Shown here: piece by piece, positions 1 to 11,987 of the stretch
Numbering within the stretch: the stretch's first letter is position 1
Layout: each line of letters begins with the position of its first letter
NCBI GenBank assembly: GCA_022497155.1
Contig: MU385743.1
Location: 310,001 to 374,000 of the forward strand
Reading direction: 5' to 3'
Source: Whalleya microplaca
Taxonomy: Eukaryota > Ascomycota > Sordariomycetes > Xylariales > Xylariaceae
Length of the DNA: 64,000 nt
The notes under the pieces: model-generated
Databases searched by the model: none
Seen by the model: only the letters and a program-made list of their open reading frames with translations
What the model was told of the DNA's origin: nothing
Made by a program: the position numbers and the translations under genes

Positions 1-1
1 T

Positions 2-703
2 AGCGCAGGACCCGCAAACGCGATCGCGAACCCGGCCGCCCGCCTCGTCAGCAAAATGTCCTCCATCGGCATCAGCAGCAGTGGGGGAGGGGGCGACGAG
101 CAGCGCAAAGCGAACCTGAGCCCCGAGCCGCCAGCCCAGTACGGCCACGAGCGCGCCATGAGCGTTAGCCCCGAACCCTCGCGCCCCTTCCACCACGCCG
201 CCTCGAGCCATAGTCTGCAGGTCAATGTCGAGAGGGCAAATGATTTGCCCAGGAGAGACGGGGAGGTGGAGGATGATATCTATGATGCTACGCCGCGGAT
301 GAATAGCTCCGCTCCGGCGCATGGACAGGGACATGGGCATGTTAGTGAGAATACGAAGTACGCGGGTCCGGATGTGGGAGGCAGTCGTTCTGGGGCGGGG
401 GGGATGCATGTGAATGGCGGAGCGGTGGCCGCTATGGGTGTTGGTGCGGGTGCGGGTGTGGGTCTCGCGATCGAGAATATCACCGGCCCGGACGCGGAGA
501 CCGGCGCGGGCGCGGACCACCAGCAGCAGGCGGTCGTGATCAGCGTGGAGCCCGAGGAGAAGATCCTGGTGGACCAGCCGGTCGAGCTGGCGGCCGTGAA
601 CGACGACGACGACGACGACGGCGTGCCCGTCATGAGCGCGACGTCGTACCCGGGGCAGGAGTGGAATCCGTACGGCGCGGGCGAGTTCGGGGACTGGGAT
701 TAA
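2..703 (+). CDS. C-terminal part of an unrecognised low-complexity protein
   Basis: Open reading frame entering from the left edge in frame 2 and ending at the TAA at 701-703; the in-frame ATG at 56 is probably internal because the frame is open upstream to base 2. The visible 234 residues are disordered: Ser/Pro-rich with SPEP motifs, a Gly/Ala/Val-rich middle, a run of seven Asp, and an aromatic-acidic tail (EWNPYGAGEFGDWD). GC content and codon use are coding-like, with high GC3. No domain is recognised; such a tail is usual for the cytoplasmic end of a larger fungal membrane or signalling protein, but that is inference. The N-terminal bulk lies outside the window. Confidence 0.75.
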   Translation, partial: SAGPANAIANPAARLVSKMSSIGISSSGGGGDEQRKANLSPEPPAQYGHERAMSVSPEPSRPFHHAASSHSLQVNVERANDLPRRDGEVEDDIYDATPRMNSSAPAHGQGHGHVSENTKYAGPDVGGSRSGAGGMHVNGGAVAAMGVGAGAGVGLAIENITGPDAETGAGADHQQQAVVISVEPEEKILVDQPVELAAVNDDDDDDGVPVMSATSYPGQEWNPYGAGEFGDWD

Positions 704-3245
704 GTCTTCCCCCCTTTCCCCCGGTTTCACGATATTGATGGTCCAAAGAAGATAGATAGGCAGAGCGCGCCGATCTGGAACGGTTGGGAGCCTCTTCCCT
801 CTCTCTCTCTCTTGCCTGTTTCAGGCCTGAACTAAAAGAACGGAACGAAAAGGTGGAGGTATTCTGTGTTTAAATAAATGATAATGTGTAAAACTTGGGT
901 CCGAGTCGGTTGTTTCTCCCTCGGTTATTTCGAAATTTTTCTTCTTGGATTTCCTTTCCCCTGCGCGTTTGTTCGACTCGACCGGCAGATGAGATATACT
1001 TACTACGATGTTGCTACTGCGCTGTCTTGTTTACGTACCATATACCAACAACCTACATACCATGTCCCTCCCCCACCTCCCCTTTTTTGGGTAGCGAAGC
1101 GAAGCGAACTAGCGAAGTTGTTAAAAGAAGTTTTCATGAGACATTTATCTACGGCGGCAAGAGCGATTTACACTACTACATATACATGCGCATATGTATG
1201 TATGGGTGTATAGGACAGCGGCTTTTTTTTTGTGTGTGTCGCAGCTGGCTGTATTTGAAGGGAAGGGCGATGGTTCAGGATCACATACTACATACATAGT
1301 CTACGAGAGCGAGCGAATAAAATGAAGACGCGAGGGCCAGATGAGAAGGTGGTCGTGTTGTGGCGGTGGTCGTGGTAATATAATTGGAAGTTTTGAGGAC
1401 GCTGTTGATGCTGTGCTGTGTTTTGCTTGTGCTGCTGTGTTGTAGCCGGTGATAGCTGTTCTATTGTGCGTACATGTAAGCTGGGCTTGGTAGCTCGGGC
1501 CTGGGAGGTGGGTAGCTGGAACGTAAGATCATACGCGAGTATGGGGGTTATGACACTCCTCGTCAGTTGAGATACCTAAGCGTGAGTATAAGGGGCTACG
1601 TTGGCAAGAATGAACTGGGTATATCTGGGGTACTGGTAGATATATATATATAATACTCGATTAAAGCAAAGAATATTTCAAAAAGCCCAATGAGCTCTGA
1701 GCTGCATTTGAAACCGTTGAGGATAGCAGCGATGCTTGAAACGGTGTGGAAGGCTGACCTGTGGTAAATGAGATGCTGTCACAATAATAGGGGTATTAGT
1801 TATAGTGCCTTGAGCTTATGGATCTCAGAGCAATTGATCCATAAGCTTAAAAGAGATCTTTTAAGCTCTTAGAATATCTTTTAGATCTAAAGACTTTTAT
1901 ACAATTTTTCTTAATTAACTAGAGTAATCACGACAGCACTTCAATTATTATTATATACACTGTAACTGTGATAGTTGCTTTCTCGGTGGTTTATATTTAA
2001 TCTTAGAGGTGTATGCATAAATAACTTAGGTAGCGGTTAAGATAATGAGGAAGCGCAACTATATTCAGCTGACCCCCCCTTTTTTTTTCTTTTTTCTTTT
2101 TTCTTTTTTCTTTTTTCTTTTTTCTTTTTTCTTTTTTCCCGCTCCCTCACGGTCCTTTTTTTTTTCTCCCCCGAGCCTTAAGCTCTTTACACCTTAGATG
2201 AACGATCAAGATGATTTAGGTTTAGTTGTGACCGTTAGTTAGCGGCAAGGCTAGAGCTTAGCGAATAGCCTCCTTCACATTTAGCTCACTCCATACCAGT
2301 ACCCTTGTATCGTATTAATAGCTATGCTATTAACGTACAGTCAGCGTAGTTATACGTATATCTTTTTAGCCCTGTATACTTGGACACATCAAGGGTAAAG
2401 GGGGATGGTCAATATTTCCAAGGAGATCTAAAAACCTCTGGATGCTAGTTGACAAACCTGCGTTGAAGTCGAACGTGGGCAGAATAAGAGGACTTGTACA
2501 AATTAATAGGTTTGGTTTACTACGAGTAAGTGTAGCCTCGTCACTCTGGTTCCAATTGATTTTCCTTGTCTTATTGAGTGCAGCCTTAGATATGCCGTAA
2601 GGCATCCACAGAAGAATTGGCCCATGTAGGATAATTTCGCGCTTCATGCTGCTTAGTAACACTTTCATTATCTAGCTGTTGTAAGATTAAAGGATGATGA
2701 ATCTCTCCCCATATCAGCCACATAAGTCCAAGTCTCCTGAGTAAGGATATATGGATAGGTTAGGAGTTCTACTACAAACATATGCCGCCACATTGCTATC
2801 AGGAATTATTGAATTTATAAGTCAGTATTGTTTCAAAAGTAATTTGCTATTTCCTGGAATAGAACAGAAATTAATTCATATAGCCACCATGGTTTCAAAT
2901 TGATTAGCATGAGCAACATCTTGAGGCAGTATGCTTGTTAAGAACAAAGTCCCCAAAACTATAAGTTAATAGGTCAGACATTTAGTGCTAACCTCTTGTT
3001 TTGAGATTACTAATCAATATGCATGTGTAGCATTATCTATGCAGCATCATGGCTTGATATTATCCCGGATACGCATTGCTAATCAGTAAGCCCCCCATTA
3101 CAACCGTAAGATAGTATCTGTGAGTGGCTGCCTTGTTGTAAATATAATAGATCACCACACCCCGCACTTTGAATCTCGCATACAGATCTATTAGCAGAGG
3201 CCTTCAGAGTCTGTCGGTATTATCGAGTCAATTTCTACTAAGAAC
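704..3245. other. AT-rich spacer, no supported gene
   Basis: This holds the 3' region of the first gene (704 to about 1320) and then AT-rich DNA with many TA dinucleotides and frequent stops in all frames. Open frames of 100-134 codons at 878-1299 and 2366-2668 have poor coding character and no splice partners. A polypyrimidine tract lies at about 2072-2177. The composition suits a decayed (possibly RIP-mutated) spacer, but I see no recognisable transposon. Confidence 0.5.
2072..2177. repeat. Polypyrimidine tract with TTTTTTC heptamer repeats
   Basis: Pure or almost pure C/T strand for about 100 bases: a C7 run, a T9 run, then about eight tandem TTTTTTC units, then CCCGCTCCCTC and another T10. 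Such homopurine/homopyrimidine mirror tracts can form triplex DNA, and they are also prone to length change. Confidence 0.85.
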
Positions 3246-6200
3246 ATGGCTAAAACTAAAAAACTATTCGGTGCTAAGCTATTTGATGATGCAATAGCTA
3301 AGTTCAAACACTCGGCACCTCCAGCAGAAACTCAACCAACGATAAGCGATGTGCTCATTCAAGAGTTCGACACAACACAAGATATCAATGCCACCATAGA
3401 GAAATGGAAAATAGAATTTATCAATCGCAGGCACCCACCAGATGGCAGTCCCTTGCGAAAAGCTTGCGAAAAGGTTGGGGCCCATATTGGCGAGATTGTG
3501 AATGCCGTCGGCATTGTACAGTCTACTTTCAATATAGTGGCAAACGTAAATATACCTTGATTGTGCTAGGGATTTATCGTTATCATACTAATGGGGAGTG
3601 ATGTACGCAGGCGGTTCCCGTGACAGCACCTGTTGCAACCACCTTGGCAGCTTTCTCAGGCGTCTTCGACTCCTTTCGGAAGGTCTCTGAGGAATTCGAC
3701 AAAATCGTGGAGTTTTTCGATACTTTCTCAAAGATGTTTCGAAACATGGAACAACTGAAGGGCACAGAGGATAAATCCGTTGACCTGGACTTTGTGCTTG
3801 AAAGTGTGGATGAGTTGCTGGCTGCTTCAATAGATGCTTGTGTTTTGGCAATCAGAGCACCGGAACACAGGATAAGTGAGTATGACAATGAATTGGGCCA
3901 AATAGCCTATGCTCATGGCAATATTTTTAGAAATGTGGATCGAGCTCGCATTGGGCGACGATGAGGTCGGTCCAGCGCTGCAAAAGGTGCGAAAGGCTAC
4001 ATTAGCAGTTCAAGAGCGTATCTCCACAGTCGGGCTCAAAGTGAGCTTTGATATTCGATATATTCTCGTAGACGTTAAAGATACGGCAGACAAGACCTAT
4101 GGGCAAGTCCTGCTGGGGAATCAGAAGCAAGATGAGATCCTTGAGCGACAGAAAGATTCCGACAGGAAAAATGAGAGGCTCCTTGCGGAGGTGATCAAGA
4201 AGATAGACGAAAGAAGGCCCGCTGCACAAAAGAATACTAACAGAGACATTGTGTCAAGAAGAAATGCCATTTTTCTTGAATTGAAGCAGAATCTGGAACC
4301 AGTCATTGACCAGTCAGGTTATATACAGGACTTGAAAGGCTGGCAGGTACCTGGATCCTCCGGTTGGCTATTCGATAAACGTTATTCAAGATGGTGTACA
4401 ACCGAAAAGCAACTGCTCTGGGTTCATGGAGCAGCCGGGATTGGAAAAAGCTATATGTCTCTTGCTGCAATTCAAGAGCTAGAGAAAGAAAAGAAACTGT
4501 TTGCCAACTTCTTCTTTCGAGAGAACCGTGATTCTTCTCGCAGCCTCAAGGGCGCTCTGAGTTCTATGGTGCTTCAAGTAGCGAGGAATGACAGCCAATA
4601 CAGTGGAGAAATACTGAACATCTTGAAGACACTTCCAGAAACTCAGGAACTGCAGGAACTCTTCACGAACTTTTTCATCAACAGGAAAACCGATCGTGAG
4701 CTCTTTCTTGTTTTCGATGGGATAGATGAAGCACAGGAGGAGGAGCAAGCAGCCTTGATCAACATCCTAGACCTTGCTATTAAGAAGACACCAAAAATTC
4801 GTATCCTCATAACGAGTAGATGTGCTCCGATCATCGAGTCTGTTGAAACTCAGACAGCAACAACAATCGAGGCAATGAAGATAGATGAGCTGCAATCATC
4901 CTTTAAAGTAGTTTGCCGGGAGCGTATCGAGAGCCACCATCGACTCAGAAAATTCAGTAAGAGATCGAAGAAGGTCATTATTGCACAACTGACTCAAAAA
5001 GCGGATGGTACGTATTGCTCAACTTGAATCCAGCGTTGTCACTAATACAAGAAAGGGATGATCTACATCAAGAACATGCTGAATTTCTTCGAAACACTTG
5101 GATTGGAGAAAGATGTGCTCAAACAAGTCTATACCAATATGCCCCAAAGTCTGGATGGTGTGTACGACATGATTCTTGAAGAATGCTATAAAGAGCGGAC
5201 CGAGAAGCAATCCGAGATTTTGAAAGAAGTCTTTGCATGGATTGCATTTGGAACTCGTCGTCTAACCCTCCAAGAAGTGGCCTATTTAGCTAAGAGATCG
5301 AGCTCGGCCAACGAGAGACTGATTATTCAAGAGGAGATCAGACAGAAACTTTCTGGGTAAGCTATTTGAAGTCGACTATACCATAGCACATTTCACTGAT
5401 CCTTGCAGAATCCTTGAGCTGGTCAGGTCTATTGAGCACGAGGAATTGACCGATGAGGATGAGGAGTTTAGCATGAGCAGAGATGTACATGAGAAGGATG
5501 GCATCAACGCTATCATCTCGTATGTGGACGATAAGCTATTCGCGCTGCAATTCCAGGAAAGAAGCCTACGAGATTACTTTCGTAAGAAAGAGCAAAGTCA
5601 ATCCAACAACCGTTGGTCACCCTTTAAGGCTCGACTCTCTGTACTGAAAACATGTGTCTCTCTATTATGTGACGAGAGTATCGAGCATGATCAAGAAAGT
5701 GATCAACAAAACGGTGAACAAGATGATCGTCAGGTGTCGTACCGGCTCAAAATGCATGCTGCAAACCGGTGGGATGAGCACTTCGCTGAGTTGAGCAAAG
5801 ACATAGGCCAGGCTCAAGATGAAGATGTTTTGCAGATGACAGAACTTCTATCGAAATTGATGACTAACTCTGGCAACGCTACAAAGGCTCTCGAAGACTT
5901 TGCTCAGTGGAGGTATCGAGAATACGAATTTTCTGACGGCAAAAGTTTGACAGATGTGACCTCCGAGTGGGTGACGCGAGCATCATCCATCTCTTTGGAG
6001 AATCAGAAACTTAAGCTTAGCCAGGAGGCTCAGGAGTGGCTTTCTCAAGTTAGCTCAGAAGGTGGGGTGAGTAAGATGATGGGGTCTCTTGCTAAAGCCC
6101 ATGGTAAGAATTGGTTAAGGGAGACAAACTCCGCGTTAGCGAAAGAGGCATTCCTTTTTGCGCGCGACGCTCTGCTTTTGGTGCGTAATCCCTCTCTTCC

Positions 6201-8132
6201 AATCAACCTATCTACAGTCATGGCGAGACTGGCAGTTTCCACTAGAAACGATTCAACACTAACAATCAGCAGTCGGATGGGGTGACCGAGGAGGACGGCG
6301 ACTCTAGCCATGACCCCAACGACGATGATTGCCCAGTTGAGTATTTTGAGGGGATCATAAAAAAGATCATGGATAACGAAGGTGACAAGGCATTCGGTAA
6401 TGAACGAACCAACCGTGCATTAGGCCTGGTGTTCTATTGGTACGAGCGTTTTCCTCTCGCAATAGAATATTTTGAGAAAAGCGTCCATGAATCCTCCTCA
6501 CAACTTGAACGTTATCACGGTCTCGTCGCTCGGGCTAAGGCATGGGGCCATATAGGAGAAGTTGAGAAGGCCAGGCAATTTTTTACTGATGCCCTTGAAG
6601 CTTTGAATTCCCTTCCGCAAAGTCAAGCAGAGATACCGAAAAATCAAATATTGAAACGGACTGCCCTGCTCAGATACGCTGATTTCGAGACTGAGAATGA
6701 GGAAATTATTAGACTGCTGAATGATGCAAGGCACTGCGTTGGGATTGGTATTCTGGATGGCGACTCTCTCGATGACTTGACTGTGGCATTGGAGAAATCG
6801 AAGGACGAAAAGCACCAACTTATGCGTGCAATTCAAGAGTGGTCTATAGAGGAGCGGTCATCATGGCTCAAATGGGCTATGGAAGATGAAGCAAACATCA
6901 ACAACGCCATCACGCGACTAGAGAAGGCAGCCACAGAGATAGACAAGAAAAGTGATTTAGAAAAGATACTGACCGCAGTCGTTCGACCATCAAGGACAAC
7001 ACCGGTCTGGGCACGCTACAGGCTGTCACGGATGTATAGTCAGGTGCTACACAGCATCGACAAGGCCGAAGGACTGCTGAAGGTGCTGATGAAAGAAAGA
7101 CCAACGGCAGAAACGAAGGAGATACTACGCTCCGCCCGCCAGGATTATGTAAAGATCATATATCACAAATTCCGCTCAGCCAACACAAGGACAGAAAAAG
7201 ACGCATATATCAAGATCTTGGGCACGATCGAGAAGCTGGACTCAGATGACCTCAGGGCCTCATATCTATCTATCATCCAAGCCAGGATGATGCGCGCAGT
7301 GGGTAATCTTGGTGCATACAAGGAGAAGCTGAGTGACGCATTCAAGGTCTGCTTAAAGGGGCTGACAGACGATGACCTGGAAAACGACATTTATGCGTTC
7401 CGTCGTCTTGCTGTGGTATTGAGCTCTTTAGAGGTGCTTAAGAGAGATGCGAGGATCGCTTACTCCCTTCAGTATTCCAAAGTGAATTTATCCAAGCCAG
7501 AAACTACCACTGGCGAAGGGTCTGACACAAATGCTCCGGAAAGCAGCAGCATTCAAGTGATTGAGGAGAGGGAAGATCAACCCAATCATAATTACACTGG
7601 AGAGCAAGAGTGTCTGCATGTCAAGACAGAAGACCTGAAAGGGGAGGATTCGACCTACAACAACACTAATTTCATCGTTGGGGGAACTGTACTAGTACAA
7701 CAGCCTGACAACTTATTCGCTGAGATTTCTTGTTCTGTGGAGACATATAGCTACGGGGATAATTATGCTGAGGATCTAAATGAATTCTCATGGTCGAGCT
7801 GTGATGTTTGTGACGAGGTGCCGACATGTTTCTGGTCCAAGCCGGCGTATCTATGTCTAGTGTGTGTGATCGGGACCGTCTGTTCCGACTGCTTTGATAA
7901 GCGGGAACAGGCTAAACATGAGGAGATCCCAGGTAAATGGTACGGCTATTGTGGCCGGAGGCATAAATATCTGAAGGGTCCTATTGACGGTTGGCAAGGG
8001 GTCAAAGACGGGATGATTAGGATTCAAGGGGAAGAACCGATTAAATTCCAGGAATGGTTGACAGGACTAAAGGAAAAGTGGGAGAATGCATGGAACGATG
8101 ACGACGAATCTTTCATCTGGGATATTATTTAG
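3246..8132 (+). CDS. NLR-type STAND protein: Goodbye-like N-domain, NACHT, TPR, C-terminal Cys-rich region
   Basis: Six exons by splice-site and frame reasoning: 3246-3545, 3611-3875, 3931-5007, 5056-5356, 5409-6180, 6270-8132, giving about 1525 residues. The start ATG has A at -3. Residues 1-150 resemble the fungal STAND N-terminal Goodbye-type helical domain (a PVTAPVATTLAAF segment after a charged helix). NACHT follows: P-loop GAAGIGKS near 355-362, Walker B LFLVFDGIDE near 446, ITSR near 482, and an ADGM motif restored by removing intron 4. Residues about 940-1200 carry TPR-like helices (YWYERFPLAIEYFEKSV). The C-terminus has clustered Cys/His near 1415-1465 (CDVC, CLVC, CSDCFDK, YCGRRH), the zinc-binding tail seen on other fungal NACHT-TPR proteins. 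NLRs of this kind act in non-self recognition and regulated cell death; the ligand is unknown. All motifs are intact, so it is probably functional. Confidence 0.85.
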
Positions 8133-8735
8133 GTAATCAAGTGTTCTTGATTATTTCCTTGTGCTCATAGTCTTGAAAGTCCCCTTACTATCATACTATA
8201 ATTTGTATTCAACATACGACCAAACTCAAACCTATCGCAGGCTCTGTCAATCCTATACAGAGTTTCCCACCGGCCTATTCCTCTCACCAGTCCGTGTTAA
8301 GATAGGGTCATAGAGGTGAATATGGACCAACAGCCGCCGCTTCAGATTCTCTTCTAGCTTCATGATGCGCTTAATAAGTCATCATGCTCCCAATTACTTC
8401 TTCCCTGCTGACAATCCCAGTCTAAGTCCACCGTTAATAGCTAGCTCTCAGTTTATAACTACTTACCACGGACAAAGTAGTCTACTTCGACACTAGAGGA
8501 TAATTGTCTGTATATAGGACAAGACAGATCTTTGGAGAGTTGAATATTTCAATACCTAGAGATCTTGTATGTTACAAAGACAGACTAGATATAATGCCGC
8601 GTCTAGCTAGCACACCACTAGACCGCCTACCTCACAAAACGGTACCAGAACACCACTATCAATGCCTGATATCTTGTGCTAGCTTATATGGTACAGTAAT
8701 CAGATCAATAGGCCGTCACTCTATAACCACATTTT
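8133..8735. other. Intergenic, convergent gene ends
   Basis: Space between the 3' ends of the NLR and of the minus-strand kinase gene. An 87-codon frame at 8504-8767 does not start with ATG and overlaps the kinase stop; I regard it as chance. Confidence 0.5.
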
Positions 8736-10977
8736 CTACTTCCCACATCTGCGTAAGATATCCTTGATAACCTCATCGACCCGGCTCCCCGACCACCGAG
8801 CCCTCGAATCAGGCTCGACCATCCCCCTCGCAAGCCCAACCACATCATGCACGACCCCGGCATCGTACCCCTCGCCCTTCACACCCTCCCCGAGACTCGC
8901 GGGCACACGGCCCTTCTGCAGCCCCTTGAGCATGTCCACGCGCTCCATAGCCGTGCCGCACGCGCACATCATCTCGACGAACACGATGCCGAGGGCGAAG
9001 ATGTCGATTTTCTCATCGTGCGCGTCCTTGCCCTTGGGGTCCGGCGGGCGGTAGTACGCCGTGCCCACGGGCTTGTGTTTATCCGTGGCGGAGCCGTCAC
9101 TGCTGTCTGCCGCCGAAAAGCGCGAAAGCGGCATCGGCATTTCGCCGCGCGCGAGCTCGGCGACGAGACCGAAGTCGCCGATGCGCGGGTTGAGCCAGCG
9201 CGTCGACATGGCATTTGCGGACTCTGGGCACGACGTGCAAGAGAGGTCGCAGTAGCCACCGTAGAATACGGCCTCGGGCGTCGAGAGGAAGATGTTGCCG
9301 GGTTTGATGTCCCGGTGGATGAAGCCTTTGGAGTGAATGTACTGCAAGCCGGCGAGGATAGCGAGGAGGAGGTGTAGGGTGGGGAGGAGGTGGAAGCAAT
9401 GTCGGGGTGCGGCTTTGTTGTTCGAGATAGGTGATATGTACTGCGCTAGGGTCATGGGGTACATCGACATCTGTATATATAATACGTAACCGTTTGCGTC
9501 GAAGACAGCTTGGCCTGGGCTAATATTGTGGGATCGACTCTTTCCATCTGTGAAAATATCGCTCGTGGTAGATAATGATTGTGTTTCCATGGTACTGTGT
9601 TGAGAGGTGGGTTGTTCAGACCACCCATGTCCGCTGACAAGCTTGGTATCTTTGTTGGCGTCGTTGAAAGACGGAGTATCTTCTCCGAATACAATGTCGC
9701 CGCCCATAGACTTCGTATCTTCCTCAAATACAATGCCAGCACTTACAGATGGCTCAGCTAGTATTTCGGGGTCTTCGGGAAACGCGTGGCTATTGAGAAG
9801 TAACCGTTGGCGCGGCCCTATATACGCCTTCGTGCTTTTGTCTTGTGCATCATGTTAGCAATGGCACCTACCTAGAGCTTTCGATATCTTGAATGTAGAT
9901 AGGCAAAGGGAGAGAGACCTGCTAGATGATTCTAGCAGATTGGGCAAGAATGATAGCCAGACACATTATGACATTGCCAAATCGATGAACATGTACGTGA
10001 GTAAACAGTCTTGGTGGTGGCCTTGATACTGACTGAGCCCATCCGAGGGCTTACTCAGGGGTAATATTATGAAAGACTCGGTTCTCTCATAAAATAAGAA
10101 CATAAGACAAAAGACAAGAACTGAAGGGATATAAATTCAACTTACTGTGCCTTCCAATGGCTTGAGGGATCTGATGTGGCTCCTCAAACCAGGTAGCATG
10201 ATAGCGAACGATGTTGGGATGATCTAGCTCAGCTAAAGCTTTCACCTCTCGCAGGACATGCTGCAGTTCTTCATGTCGCCCATCATACATTCGTTTGCCA
10301 AGTCTAGGCGATAATGGGATCTTCTTCACGGCATAGGTCTTCTGATCTAAAGGGTTGTAACACTGGTAGACTTTTCCAAACCCACCCTTCCCTAGAAGAG
10401 CGAGCTCTCTAAACGAAGATTGGTAATGACTCGGTATCTGCGGTGGTTGGATACTAAGCTGCAAGTCGTTGGCTGGATGTGAAGCCAAGGAAAGCCGGGA
10501 TGATTGAGCTACCAATTCTTGCATCGGACCAAGAACGCTTGTCATGGATTCTCGGGAGCTTGCGCCTAAATTATCTAGGCCTGAGAGATACTGGATTCGA
10601 GAGCTTTGGACATCATCCGAAGTAGCGACAGAAGATATCAGACCATTAGACGAAAGGGTCTGGCTGGCCTGGTTGAAGAGTCGTCGGGCGAGGGGCTGAA
10701 CCTCTTTCGACTGCCTGGTGTAATTCTTCCCAGGTTGTGCTGTGTTGAGAAACTCGGCAGCACGGGTACGGTAATAATCTTCAAGTAGGCTAGCAAGCAT
10801 CATGTTACGATGCTCTTCTATGCCTTGCCGAGTATCCGTAGAACCCCGAGAGTCTGAGATGGATACCGACTTGGTACCGGATCTACTGATGCTTTGGACG
10901 TCGCCCTCCTCCGTACTAACGTCCGAGGTAGACTGATCATGAGCCCTCGATAGTTCCTCGTCAGGATCCATTTTCAT
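8736..10977 (-). CDS. HRI/eIF2-alpha-kinase-like serine/threonine protein kinase
   Basis: Two exons, 10977-10146 and 9841-8736, separated by a 304-bp intron (GTAAGT donor, GCTAAC branch, AAG acceptor), giving 645 residues. The N-terminal 185 residues are Ser-rich and probably disordered. Glycine loop LLGKGGFGKVY near 194-204, catalytic Lys in TYAVKKI at 218, then a long insert between the N-lobe strands (about residues 265-390), HRDIKPGN near 452, GDFGLV near 500 and GTAYYRPPD as activation-segment end. The RYHATWFEEPH segment and the long kinase insert are features of the eIF2-alpha kinase family (HRI/PEK/GCN2), whose members phosphorylate eIF2 alpha under stress. No heme-binding region or GCN2-type regulatory domains are visible, so the substrate is inferred. 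A second in-frame ATG lies two codons after the chosen one. An extra exon inside the long intron cannot be excluded. Confidence 0.75.
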
Positions 10978-11987
10978 AAGGCAGCCGAGAACAAATCGTG
11001 TCCGTCAAAGTCTTCCAGGCTCGCTGTTAGTTTCGTGTTAACTAAAATGTAGCCATATGTTGATCTTGCAACGGGGTGCTGGTGTCCCGTCCAAATAGTA
11101 GCAATGACCCTTGAACATTAAAAAGAGCTCCCCAGAGAGATAGGGTGACCTGTCCCAGCAGTCATCCGATGATTGGTTCCTGGTGAATGAACCGGCCACC
11201 CACCCTTGTTGCCTTGTTGTTGCTAAGGTATCGTTGAGGATAGTTGCCACCGTGTTCCATGTCTTTCTGCCGCTGGTCTGTGCCTGTTGCAGGCCAACGC
11301 TGGCCAGAAATCAACAAATCACTAGATTGAAGATGAGAACACAAACGCAAACAGCTCAAGATGGGTTGGAAACGTCGTCAAAGACGCCCTTCCTAGGATA
11401 CCTAGGCGATGACTCTCATTCAAGTTCAGCGAAGAGCGGATTCGTCACTTCTCAGCTCAGAAAAGGCGTGCATAGTGGATTGCGATTGGAGAATTGCCTT
11501 GAATACACAGTACAATTTACATGTACATACCTTTCCAAGGCAAGGTTCAGTGACATCAGGGAGTGACGCAGGTGGTCTGTGCATGACACCTTGGCTGTCT
11601 ATCAGCTTGTTAATCCCTGCTTAACTACTTATAGCTAGATACATGAATAAATGCTGTAGAATAATACGATATTTCTAAGTTGAAGCGTACGGAGTACTCC
11701 GTACTGGCTGCATGTATGTAATTATCCATTAAATCCACCTGCCTTATCGGATCCAGCGTGATTACACCATTCAATCTCACCATGGCGATACCAAAAGAAG
11801 CCCCTTGCTATGAGACATTCTTTTATTAGATGAAGCTTATCTGCTCCAAGAAAATCAAACACCGGTAGATGTAAAAACAGACGTTCTAGACTTAATATTA
11901 TAGATTGCTTGCCAGTTCGGTCTTGTGTCGAGATAGTCAGCAAGGCGCCTAGGATATGTGCAGGTGACATCTTATCACACCGACAAG
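10978..11987. promoter_or_regulatory. Shared divergent promoter region (kinase / amino-acid permease)
   Basis: About 1 kb between two divergently read start codons. It contains a perfect 18-bp palindrome (11687-11704) and a CCTAGGATACCTAGG stretch near 11393. Frames of 60-127 codons here have no coding support. Confidence 0.4.
11687..11704. repeat. Perfect 18-bp palindrome GTACGGAGTACTCCGTAC
   Basis: The sequence equals its own reverse complement over 18 bases and breaks at the next pair. It lies about 280 bp upstream of the permease ATG. TACGGAGTA-type words recur in intergenic DNA of many Pezizomycotina; whether this one binds a factor is unknown. Confidence 0.9.

Noticed and set aside
878..1299. 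Two overlapping frames of 111 and 134 codons
   Set aside because: They overlap in different frames in the 3' region of the first gene and have no coding bias or splice partner.
8736..9707. A separate short kinase gene
   Set aside because: It holds only the C-lobe motifs; the N-lobe is in the upstream exon 10977-10146 with matching phase.
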